Part shown: piece after piece, positions 19,428 through 27,268 of the stretch
Position numbering within the stretch: the first letter of the stretch is position 1
Layout: each line of letters opens with the position of its first letter
Source: an uncultured Prochlorococcus sp.
GTDB taxonomy: Bacteria > Cyanobacteriota > Cyanobacteriia > PCC-6307 > Cyanobiaceae
Assembly (NCBI GenBank): GCA_902565305.1
Contig: CACFEJ010000001.1
Location: 1-64,000, forward strand
DNA: 64,000 bases
Direction: 5' to 3'
Position numbers and translations under genes: made by a program
Notes under the pieces: model-generated
Seen by the model: the letters and a program-made list of their open reading frames with translations, nothing else
Databases searched by the model: none
What the model was told of the DNA's origin: nothing

Positions 19428-21095
19428 TTAGCGCTTAAGTTTTTCTAAACGTGAGCCTTTTCTCATACTTAATTGGCACTTTATCCAATCAATACTTATT
19501 GGTAGTGCAAAAAAAAGTGGCAACAATGCAAAATTATTTTGTTTATTGGTTACAAGTAAAGCAGATGCAATTGATAAGCTTCCTATGAGAATTGAATGAC
19601 CTAAAGTTTTTTGAGCCGTAAACATTTTTTTGAATTGCCTATCAGACTCTCCCATTCTTATTTGCAATTGTAAATCGCCCTGTTCTAATCTTTCTAAACT
19701 TTCATCTATTCTTTTGGGAATTCCAACAGCTTTCGATCCTAGTTCACCAACTTGCCTTCCAAATTGGTTAATTAAATCGTTGGGACTTTGATTATTTGAA
19801 GTCATAAGTTCTATTAAATAAGGCTTGGTAACTGATACAAGGTTAAACCCTGGATCAAGCATTCTACCAACTCCTTCAAAAGTTGATAAAGCTCTCATCA
19901 CAAAGATTAAATCTACTGGCAGTTGAAATGGCGTTTCATAAACTAGTTCGTATAAATCTCCAGATAATTTTTCAATAATATTAGGACTAAATGGCGGAGT
20001 TAAGGCTTCTTTAAGCATCAATCTGACTAATCTTCTGACTGGTCCTACATCAATATCTTTTGAAATTAGCCCGGCTTGTTGTAATTGACTAACAAGTGAT
20101 GAGGCGTCTCTAAGAGCAGCAGCCTTAACCATCCCCCCTAATCTTGTTTGAAGATTATTTGAGATGTTCCCCATCATTCCAAAATCATAAAAAATCAATT
20201 TACCTTCACTTGAAACCGCTAGATTTCCTGGATGAGGATCTGCATGAAAAAAGCCGTAATTTACTAATTGTTTTAAGTAGCTGATTGCACCTATCTCTGC
20301 AATTTTAGATAAATCAATTTCTTGTGATTTTAATTTTTCTAAATCGCTTATTTTTGTCCCCTCTACATAACTTAAACAAAGCACTTTTTCACTGCTCATA
20401 TCCCAAATTACTTTAGGAACTTCAACATTTTCATCATCGAGAAATTGCTGCCTAAATCTTGCTGCATATTGCGCTTCGCAATTAAAATCAAGTTCTTTCA
20501 TCAGAACTTTCCTACACTCTTTAGCAATCTCAACCCAGTTTCTACCTCGACTCCAATTCTTATTTTTCTGCAATAATCCTGCTATTTGCTGCATTATGCC
20601 CAAATCGATAATAAACAATTCTTTTAAATTGGGTCTTTGAACTTTAAAAACTACTTTCTTACCATCTTTTAAAGTCGCCCTATGAACCTGAGCTAGTGAT
20701 GCTGATCCAACCGGATCACATATTATTTGATCTATTTCATTAAACTTAGACCCTAGTTCATTTTTTATAGTCTCTTCAACTTGCGTAAATGAAAAATTAG
20801 GAACTTGATCCTGCAATTTAGACAATTCCTGTATCCAGGTATTAGGAATTAAATCAGGTCTCGCTGATAATAATTGTCCAATTTTAATAAATGCTGAACC
20901 AAGCTTTATTAATTGATTAGTAAACCACCTAGCTCTTTTAATTTGGACTCTACTTTTTTCATTGTTCTTATTTTGGAAAATTGTAAATCTAATATTATCT
21001 ATCCATAAATTTATTAAAAGCGAAATCAGAGTTATCCAAATAAGAAATGCCCTCTTCAATTTTTTTAAATGATAATGAACGATGTGATAATTCAT
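19428..21095 (-). CDS. ABC1/UbiB-family atypical kinase
   Basis: A 555-residue member of the ABC1/ADCK/UbiB family, involved elsewhere in quinone and tocopherol/isoprenoid lipid metabolism. The kinase-like core includes the family N-terminal FIKIGQLLSARPDLIP (near residue 68), the nucleotide-loop substitution GSASLAQVHRATL (near 128, the Ala-rich loop), catalytic-loop HADPHPGNLAV (near 290) and the metal motif YDFGMMG. An N-terminal hydrophobic helix (about residues 15-32) and a C-terminal pair of hydrophobic stretches (about 510-545) suggest thylakoid or plasma membrane association. It overlaps the small upstream gene by 4 bp. Several paralogues exist in cyanobacteria, so I give no symbol. 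Confidence 0.85.
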   Translation of the reverse strand: MNYHIVHYHLKKLKRAFLIWITLISLLINLWIDNIRFTIFQNKNNEKSRVQIKRARWFTNQLIKLGSAFIKIGQLLSARPDLIPNTWIQELSKLQDQVPNFSFTQVEETIKNELGSKFNEIDQIICDPVGSASLAQVHRATLKDGKKVVFKVQRPNLKELFIIDLGIMQQIAGLLQKNKNWSRGRNWVEIAKECRKVLMKELDFNCEAQYAARFRQQFLDDENVEVPKVIWDMSSEKVLCLSYVEGTKISDLEKLKSQEIDLSKIAEIGAISYLKQLVNYGFFHADPHPGNLAVSSEGKLIFYDFGMMGNISNNLQTRLGGMVKAAALRDASSLVSQLQQAGLISKDIDVGPVRRLVRLMLKEALTPPFSPNIIEKLSGDLYELVYETPFQLPVDLIFVMRALSTFEGVGRMLDPGFNLVSVTKPYLIELMTSNNQSPNDLINQFGRQVGELGSKAVGIPKRIDESLERLEQGDLQLQIRMGESDRQFKKMFTAQKTLGHSILIGSLSIASALLVTNKQNNFALLPLFFALPISIDWIKCQLSMRKGSRLEKLKR

Positions 21096-21409
21096 TTAAT
21101 TTGATTATTTATATTTTTGTTAAAGATATCAATTTGCTTATTGATCCCTTCAATTTCGTTTAAAGCTTTTTTTATTTTGGAATCTTGATAAGTATTTGTG
21201 GACTCATTTTCTTGAATATTTTCGCCTTTTTCCATTCTTGATGCTTCTTCGATTATGGATTCTTTTAAATTATCAAATTCTTTTTTGAGAATTTCTGGAG
21301 CATCCTGAGCAATATTTGTTGCTTCTTCAATTTTTTCAACCAATATTTCGTTTAATTTTTCGGTTACTTTCTTAATAGCAGCTTTTAAAAGATAATCAGA
21401 GTTGGTCAT
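21092..21409 (-). CDS. Small charged helical protein, unknown function
   Basis: A 105-residue, Glu/Lys-rich protein with heptad-like stretches (KKVTEKLNEILVEKIEEATNI and LKKEFDNLKESIIEEASRM), predicted by eye to be mostly coiled coil, followed by a polar linker and a second helix (IKKALNEIEGINKQIDIFNKN). No membrane segment or motif. Its stop overlaps the start of the ABC1/UbiB gene by 4 bp, so the two are translationally coupled; it may be a partner of that kinase (inference from coupling only). Confidence 0.65.
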   Translation of the reverse strand: MTNSDYLLKAAIKKVTEKLNEILVEKIEEATNIAQDAPEILKKEFDNLKESIIEEASRMEKGENIQENESTNTYQDSKIKKALNEIEGINKQIDIFNKNINNQIK

Positions 21410-21590
21410 GAAAAATATAATGTTTCAACGGTAATTGATTTTTCGATATGACCTAATAATAGATCAATACAGAACATTTCACGTAACTGATCATTTTGAT
21501 AATTAATTTTTTATGTTTTTCCTATGTAAGTTTGTTTCTATATTAAGCTTTTTTCTCTTTTTTCTTTTAACTTATATCTATATAAAGGTT

Positions 21591-21616
21591 GAGGTATTTA
21601 CTTTAAAAATATCCTC
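21591..21616 (+). promoter_or_regulatory. Hairpin in the leader of the thioredoxin-reductase-like gene
   Basis: GAGGTATTT (21591-21599) pairs with AAATA-T-CCTC (about 21607-21616) with one bulged base. It lies about 50 nt before the TTG start at 21664. Function unknown; an mRNA-stability or 5' UTR element is possible. Confidence 0.3.
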
Positions 21617-21663
21617 TAACCAAGAACCCATGTAATTAACTACTAAAAAGGAGTTTTTTAAAA

Positions 21664-22620
21664 TTGGAAATCATTGAGTCAGATGTAGTTATTATCGGAG
21701 GAGGCCCGGCCGGATGTACTTGCGCACTTTATACATCTCGTTCAAACTTAAAGACAGTAATTTTAGATAAAAATCCATCTGTTGGCGCCTTAGCAATAAC
21801 TCATCAAATAGCTAATTATCCAGGTGTTCCGGTTGATATAAGTGGAGAGAAATTACTTACTCTAATGAGAGAACAGGCTGTGCAATACGGCACAGATTAT
21901 AGAAGAGCACAAGTGTTTGGAATAGATGCTAGTGGAGAATGGAAAATGGTTTATACGCCCGAAGGCACATTCAAAGCTAAAGCACTTGTACTTGCAAGTG
22001 GAGCTATGGGTAGGCCTGCATCATTTAAGGGCGAAGCGGATTTTCTTGGCAAAGGAGTAAGTTATTGTGCTACATGTGATGGGGCTTTTTATAAAAATAG
22101 GGAAGTTGCTGTTGTTGGAGTGAACAAGGAGGCAATTGAAGAGGCAACTGTTCTAACTAAATTCGCATCAACTGTGCATTGGATTACATCAAGTGATCCT
22201 AAAACAGATAATGAAGAAGCTATGGAATTGATGGATAATGCAAATATAAAACATTGGAGTAGAACAAGATTGTTGGAAATATTGGGTGATGATATGGGCG
22301 TTAATGGAGTTGTTGTAAAAAATAAGCAAGAAGAAAATCCTATTAATTTAAATTTAGATGGAGTCTTTGTCTATATGAGTGGTTCAAAGCCAATTACTGA
22401 TTTTTTAGGGGATCAAATTGCTTTAAAAGATGACGGCGGAGTTATTGTGGATGACTTTATGTCTACAAACTCCGATGGAGTCTGGGCTATTGGAGATATA
22501 AGAAATACACCGTTTAAGCAAGCCGTTGTTGCAGCTTCTGATGGATGTATTGCCGCAATGTCAATTGATAGATATTTAAATAGTCGAAAGAATATAAGAG
22601 TAGATTGGATTCATTCTTAA
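21664..22620 (+). CDS. Thioredoxin-reductase-like flavoprotein lacking NADPH-binding motifs (DTR-like)
   Basis: A 318-residue low-molecular-weight thioredoxin-reductase fold. The FAD motif VVIIGGGPAGCTCALY is at residues 8-23 and the redox CxxC is intact in SYCATCDGAFY (cysteines near 135/138); the second FAD motif WAIGDI is near 279. But the NADPH domain lacks both hallmark motifs: where E. coli TrxB has GGGNTA this protein reads VVGVNKEA, and where it has HRR(D)xxR this reads WITSSDPK. The pattern matches the deeply rooted TrxR-like group described in Gloeobacter and marine picocyanobacteria, which does not use NADPH. Start is the TTG at 21664, supported by AAGGAG 10 bases upstream. It converges on sbtB. 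Often annotated simply as trxB. Confidence 0.85.
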   Translation: MEIIESDVVIIGGGPAGCTCALYTSRSNLKTVILDKNPSVGALAITHQIANYPGVPVDISGEKLLTLMREQAVQYGTDYRRAQVFGIDASGEWKMVYTPEGTFKAKALVLASGAMGRPASFKGEADFLGKGVSYCATCDGAFYKNREVAVVGVNKEAIEEATVLTKFASTVHWITSSDPKTDNEEAMELMDNANIKHWSRTRLLEILGDDMGVNGVVVKNKQEENPINLNLDGVFVYMSGSKPITDFLGDQIALKDDGGVIVDDFMSTNSDGVWAIGDIRNTPFKQAVVAASDGCIAAMSIDRYLNSRKNIRVDWIHS

Positions 22621-22640
22621 AAATCAATATTTTTTTTAAT

Positions 22641-22922
22641 TTAAAGAGGTGTTGCTTCAGAAATATAAGCAACTCCTCCGTAGTAGCTTAAATCGTCCCT
22701 GATGTTATCTCTCATTTTATCTATTAATTCTTGCTCACAAAAAACAATCACATGAGCATTTGCTCCTAATCCTGTAAATTCCATATCTTCAGTAACAACT
22801 CTTTCTGGCCCTCTGCCTGTGGCGTGTTTCATAACTGTATATCCAGGAACATTAGCTTTTTCTAATGTTTTAATGATTGCATCAAGTTCTCTTTCACTAA
22901 ATATCAAGTCTAATCTTTTCAT
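22641..22922 (-). CDS. sbtB: SbtB, PII-like regulator of bicarbonate uptake
   Basis: A 93-residue ferredoxin-like PII-superfamily protein (MKRLDLIFSERELDAIIKTLEKANVPGYTVMK; TGLGANAHVIVFCEQELIDKMRD; YYGGVAYISEA). SbtB trimers bind adenine nucleotides and gate the SbtA transporter. It lies 2 bp after sbtA on the same strand, the usual pairing, which makes the call firm. The T-loop region (ATGRGPERVVTEDMEFTG) is retained, but the chain stops at EATPL and lacks the cysteine-bearing CGPxGC-type C-terminal loop known from the Synechocystis protein. Confidence 0.88.
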   Translation of the reverse strand: MKRLDLIFSERELDAIIKTLEKANVPGYTVMKHATGRGPERVVTEDMEFTGLGANAHVIVFCEQELIDKMRDNIRDDLSYYGGVAYISEATPL

Positions 22923-22924
22923 TT

Positions 22925-23923
22925 TTATAGAGGGGACAATGGGATAATGGTATTTACTAAACTCATATATATGGGAATACCAAGAACTATATTGAATGGG
23001 AAAGTTAGACCTAGTGTAGTTGAAATATAATAACTAGATTTAGCTTCTGGAACTGTCATCCTCATCGCTGCAGGAACTGCTAAATAAGAGGCGCTTGCAC
23101 ATAAAACCACAAATAAAAGTGCGTTGCCAGGTCCTAAAGATAAAAATCTTGCAACGAAAACACCAATAAATGCGTTAAACAAAGGCATAAAAATGGCAAA
23201 GCCAATCAAAAACGACCCCGCATTCTTCAGTCTCGGCAATCTTTGAGCGGCGACTATTCCCATATCTAACAAGAAGAAGCATTCTGCTCCATAGAATAAT
23301 TGACCAGTAAAAGGCTCCATTTTTGCGATACCTGAGGGATTACTGGAAGCAGTGAGAAATCCTACAATTAAGCTTGAGAGCAATAAATAGACTGATCCAT
23401 TCAAAAGTGATTCGTGTAATATTGCGCTAAGATGCATTTTTCTTGATTTTGGTCTATTTTTGGGAGCTGCAAATTTCACAAGTAATAATCCAACAATTAT
23501 TGCAGGAGATTCCATTAAAGCTAAGGCTCCAACCATAAACCCATCAAAGGCTATTTTTTGACTTTCCAAAAAACTTTCTGCGGAAATAAATGTAACAGCA
23601 CTAATTGAACCGTATGCTGCTGCTATTGCGGCTGAATTAAAGACATCAAACTTAAATCTTAAAATTAGAAATCCAATCAGTGGGATTACAAGTGACATTA
23701 GTATTGCAGCACTTAAAGTAGGCAATACTTGATCTGTAAAACCACTTTTCTGTATCTCTATACCTCCTTTAAACCCAATAGCTAATAGCAGATATAAGGA
23801 GAAGAGTTTAGGTAATGGAGCTGGTATTTCTAAATCAGATTTAAAGAGTACTGATATTGCTCCAATCAAAAAGAAAAGAACTGGCGGTGCTAATACATTC
23901 TGCAGAATTGGATTTATTTCCAT
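22925..23923 (-). CDS. sbtA: Sodium-dependent bicarbonate transporter SbtA
   Basis: Membrane protein of 332 residues with about ten hydrophobic spans; N-terminus LAPPVLFFLIGAISVLFKSDLEIP and a cytoplasmic loop (about residues 155-170, KFAAPKNRPKSRKMH) between two halves. It is a member of the SbtA/DUF897 family, Na+/HCO3- symporters of the cyanobacterial CO2-concentrating mechanism. At 332 residues it is shorter than the ~374-residue beta-cyanobacterial protein. Paired with sbtB (2-bp gap) and 3 bp after the SulP gene, forming a tight three-gene carbon-uptake operon. Transport activity of the Prochlorococcus-type SbtA is less well established than that of the classical one. Confidence 0.88.
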   Translation of the reverse strand: MEINPILQNVLAPPVLFFLIGAISVLFKSDLEIPAPLPKLFSLYLLLAIGFKGGIEIQKSGFTDQVLPTLSAAILMSLVIPLIGFLILRFKFDVFNSAAIAAAYGSISAVTFISAESFLESQKIAFDGFMVGALALMESPAIIVGLLLVKFAAPKNRPKSRKMHLSAILHESLLNGSVYLLLSSLIVGFLTASSNPSGIAKMEPFTGQLFYGAECFFLLDMGIVAAQRLPRLKNAGSFLIGFAIFMPLFNAFIGVFVARFLSLGPGNALLFVVLCASASYLAVPAAMRMTVPEAKSSYYISTTLGLTFPFNIVLGIPIYMSLVNTIIPLSPL

Positions 23924-23926
23924 AAA

Positions 23927-25582
23927 TTACTGAGATATTTCATTTAGAGCAGTTTCTAAAGCTTCTTTTCTTGTTTCAATAATGCCTTCAACTCCAAACT
24001 TAGCTAATCTATCTTTTACTTTTTCATTAGCACCAGCAACAAATGCTTTTCTGGAATTATTTTTTGCTTCTTGCATCATATCCTCTATTGCCAGGGTCGC
24101 AGTAACTCCAAGTCGTGGTACATCAGTGATATCTAATATCAAAACTTTGTAGTTTCTTACAAGCATCATTCTCTCAGATATGCCTTTAGCTGCTCCAAAA
24201 CTGAGTGGTCCTTTAAGTCTAAATAGCATTACCTCGCCTGAACATCTATCTAGAAGTGCTTTTTCATCAGCAGGCAAAGCATTTTTCCCTTGATCATCAT
24301 CTGATAAAGGATTATCCTCATCCATACCTTCTAGTTGAGTTTCTGTTATTGAATCAATAGTGAGCATATTTGCTATGAATACACCGACTAAAACTGCCCA
24401 AATTAAATCCCAAAAAACAGTCATTAAAAGTACGCCATACATTACTACTGATGTTTTTAAAGATAACTTGTGAGCCCTCCTCAAGAATCCCCAATCAATA
24501 ATATCTAGGCCTACTTTTATAAGAATTCCTGCTAGCAATGCAGTTGGTATTTGCTCAGCTAATGGTCCTGCACCAACTAAAACTATCAACAACACTACCG
24601 AGTGAACCATGCCAGAAATTGGAGTTGATCCTCCAGATTTAACATTAATAACTGTTCTCATGGTTGCTCCTGCTCCAGGTAAACCTGAAAACAGACCTGC
24701 AACAGCATTTCCTATCCCTTGACCAATAAGTTCTCTATCAGAATTATGTTTTGTTTGAGAGATATTGTCTGCTACTAAAGATGTCAGTAAGGAGTCAATT
24801 GCCCCAAGTACTGCTAGGACTAATCCTGCTTTGAAAATAATTGGGAAATATTGATTAAAACTTGGGAAATTTAAAGATGGAACTCCCCTTGGGATTTCTC
24901 CAATTCTATCAATAGCTCCATCTCCAAAAATTAATATTGATATTGGAGTAACTATTAATAGGGCCAAGAGAGGAGAAGGAACCCACTGACTTATTTTTCT
25001 AGGAGTAAGAAATACTATACCTAGTGTCATTATTGCAACTCCAATAGCAGCACCATTGGGCTGGAAATTTGAAAATACAGTAGTTAAAGATTCGACTACA
25101 CCACCCCGAGTGCTAATTCCAAGTAATGGTCCAATTTGAAGCGCAATGATTATTACTCCAATACCAGACATAAATCCTGAAACAACAGAATATGGAACTA
25201 AAGTAATGTATTTACCTAATTTTAAAATTCCGAATAATATTTGCAGTAAGCCGCCGATGACTACAGCTGCCATAACTAAAGGTAAAATTTGTCCTGCAGA
25301 AAGATCTCTTGGAACCCCTACTGCTGCTAGGCCTGCTACTACACCTGCAACAGTCACACTCATGGGACCGGTAGGCCCACTAACTTGAGCAGGTGTTCCG
25401 CCGAATAATGCTGCTAAAAAACCAACTACTACTGCTCCATACAGTCCATAAATTGCTCCGCCAGGTCCTAACGCAGCATTACCAAAAGCAAGAGCTAGAG
25501 GTAAAGCCACCACTGCAGCAGTGATGCCTCCAAGAATATCGCCTCTTACATTTTTTAGATGAAATCCATTAATTATTTTCAA
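23927..25582 (-). CDS. bicA: SulP-family anion transporter with STAS domain, BicA-like
   Basis: A 551-residue SLC26/SulP transporter. The N-terminal ~400 residues hold many hydrophobic spans and the family signature GGTPAQVSGPTGPMSVTVAG near residue 60; a cytoplasmic STAS domain spans about 435-550 (EVMLFRLKGPLSFGAAKGISERM, VLILDITDVPRLGVTATLAIEDM). Position immediately upstream of sbtA-sbtB (3-bp gap) argues for Na+-dependent bicarbonate uptake as in BicA; sulfate transport is the alternative for SulP proteins. The 223-bp gap to divergent hemB should hold its promoter. Medium-affinity, high-flux uptake is known for BicA; activity of this subfamily is inferred. Confidence 0.82.
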   Translation of the reverse strand: MKIINGFHLKNVRGDILGGITAAVVALPLALAFGNAALGPGGAIYGLYGAVVVGFLAALFGGTPAQVSGPTGPMSVTVAGVVAGLAAVGVPRDLSAGQILPLVMAAVVIGGLLQILFGILKLGKYITLVPYSVVSGFMSGIGVIIIALQIGPLLGISTRGGVVESLTTVFSNFQPNGAAIGVAIMTLGIVFLTPRKISQWVPSPLLALLIVTPISILIFGDGAIDRIGEIPRGVPSLNFPSFNQYFPIIFKAGLVLAVLGAIDSLLTSLVADNISQTKHNSDRELIGQGIGNAVAGLFSGLPGAGATMRTVINVKSGGSTPISGMVHSVVLLIVLVGAGPLAEQIPTALLAGILIKVGLDIIDWGFLRRAHKLSLKTSVVMYGVLLMTVFWDLIWAVLVGVFIANMLTIDSITETQLEGMDEDNPLSDDDQGKNALPADEKALLDRCSGEVMLFRLKGPLSFGAAKGISERMMLVRNYKVLILDITDVPRLGVTATLAIEDMMQEAKNNSRKAFVAGANEKVKDRLAKFGVEGIIETRKEALETALNEISQ

Positions 25583-25805
25583 AGATGTTCTCCTTAAAAT
25601 AAATACTTAATTAGAAGATATTATCTCTTAATGATGTAAATTTGTGAAAAATGAAGTTTGTGCAAAATATTTTTGTAACTTTTTTCTCTTTCTTTAGATA
25701 AATTTTAGTTAATTTTCCTGAACAAAAGGAGTCTCTGATTGATTTAAGTGTGAGGTGAGCGATTAATGTATTAAATAAATATTTTTTAACTTAAATAATA
25801 TTCAA

Positions 25806-26807
25806 ATGAATTCGATTATTCGTCCAAGAAGATTAAGAAGGTCTGAGGCAATTAGAGAAATGGTAAGAGAAAACCATCTAAAAGCTTCGGACTTTATATA
25901 TCCATTATTTATTCATGAAAAAGATTTTAAAGAGGAAATTTTGGCAATGCCAGGAACTTTTAGATGGGATATGAATGGCTTAATCAAGGAGGTCATTAGG
26001 GCATGGGAGTTGGGAATTAGGTGTATTGTTCTTTTCCCAAAAATAAACGATAGCCTAAAGACTGAAGATGGAGCAGAGTGTTTTAATGAACAGGGTTTAA
26101 TTCCTAGAGCTATTCGAATATTAAAAAAAGAGATTCCAGAAATGGCAATAATGACAGATGTTGCCTTGGACCCTTACTCGTGTGATGGACATGATGGCTT
26201 AGTTGATGAAACTGGAAAAATATTGAATGATGAAACGATTGAAATTTTAAAAAAACAAGCTTTAACTCAAGCTAGAGCTGGAGCAGATTTTATTGGCCCT
26301 AGTGACATGATGGATGGGAGAGTTGGAGCAATCAGAACTGCTCTTGATAGTCAAGGATTTAGTGATGTAGGTATTATTAGTTACACAGCAAAATATTCAT
26401 CTGCTTATTATGGTCCATTTAGAACTGCTTTAGATTCGGCTCCTAGAGAAAATAGTAAGAAAATAATTCCAGACAATAAATCTACATATCAAATGGACCC
26501 TGCTAATTCAAAAGAGGCTTTAATTGAATCTGCATTGGATCAGTATGAAGGAGCTGATATTTTGATGGTAAAACCAGGAATTTCATATTTGGATATTGTT
26601 TATAGACTAAGCACATTTTCAAATAAGCCCATAGCTGCATACAACGTTAGTGGGGAGTATTCCATGGTAAAGTCTGCGGCTATGAAGAACTGGATTAATG
26701 AAAAAGATATTGTTTTGGAGACATTGCTTAGTTTTAAAAGAGCAGGAGCAAAATTAATACTCACCTATCATGCTTGTGATGCATCTCAATGGTTGCAGGA
26801 TACTTAA
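25806..26807 (+). CDS. hemB: Delta-aminolevulinic acid dehydratase (porphobilinogen synthase)
   Basis: Condenses two 5-aminolevulinate molecules to porphobilinogen, the common precursor of chlorophyll, heme and cobalamin. The 333-residue protein has the two active-site lysines in SYTAKYSSAYYGPFR (near 195) and DILMVKPGISYLD (near 248). The metal region reads MTDVALDPYSCDGHDG near residue 119: aspartates occupy the places of the zinc-binding cysteines of E. coli/human enzymes, so this is the Mg-dependent type usual in phototrophs. Start is the ATG at 25806. The next gene follows after 62 bp. Confidence 0.97.
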   Translation: MNSIIRPRRLRRSEAIREMVRENHLKASDFIYPLFIHEKDFKEEILAMPGTFRWDMNGLIKEVIRAWELGIRCIVLFPKINDSLKTEDGAECFNEQGLIPRAIRILKKEIPEMAIMTDVALDPYSCDGHDGLVDETGKILNDETIEILKKQALTQARAGADFIGPSDMMDGRVGAIRTALDSQGFSDVGIISYTAKYSSAYYGPFRTALDSAPRENSKKIIPDNKSTYQMDPANSKEALIESALDQYEGADILMVKPGISYLDIVYRLSTFSNKPIAAYNVSGEYSMVKSAAMKNWINEKDIVLETLLSFKRAGAKLILTYHACDASQWLQDT

Positions 26808-26869
26808 AAACTCATTATTAACAAAAATTTGGTTTATTCTTAGATAAGTAATAAATTAATTGCTTTGTT

Positions 26870-27256
26870 TTGAAGTTTTCACAAGGAGTAAATAGGATTG
26901 GTCACATTGCACTTAGAGTAGAGAATCTCGAAAGGGCGAAATCTTTTTATATTAAGCTGGGTATGAATTTGGTTTGGGATGATAAAGATTGGTCTTATTT
27001 AGAGGCAGGTAAAGGGAAAGATGGACTTGCTTTGTTAGGCCCTGGCTATAAAGCTGCGGGACCTCACTTTGCTTTTCATTTTGAAAATAAAAAAGAAGTG
27101 GAAAATATTCAAAATGATTTAAAAAATTCTGGCGTAAAAGTTGGTCCTTTACATGAGCATAGAGATGGAACAGCATCCTTTTATATGAAGGATACTGAAG
27201 GAAACTGGCTTGAGATGCTTTATGTTCCTCCTGAAGGAATTCAATCGAATCTTTGA
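26870..27256 (+). CDS. VOC/glyoxalase-fold protein
   Basis: A 128-residue single-domain member of the vicinal oxygen chelate superfamily: beta-alpha-beta repeat starting GVNRIGHIALRVENLERAKSFYIKLGMNLVW and a second half AGPHFAFHFENKKEVENIQNDLKNSGV ... EGNWLEMLYVPPEG. Likely metal ligands are His12 of the first repeat, a His in the middle (PHFAFH) and the terminal Glu in WLEMLY. Glyoxalase I, a dioxygenase or a resistance-type protein are all possible, so no specific reaction is assigned. The start is the TTG at 26870. It is followed 12 bp later by mutS2. Confidence 0.8.
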   Translation: MKFSQGVNRIGHIALRVENLERAKSFYIKLGMNLVWDDKDWSYLEAGKGKDGLALLGPGYKAAGPHFAFHFENKKEVENIQNDLKNSGVKVGPLHEHRDGTASFYMKDTEGNWLEMLYVPPEGIQSNL

Positions 27257-27268
27257 TTCTTTTTTTGT

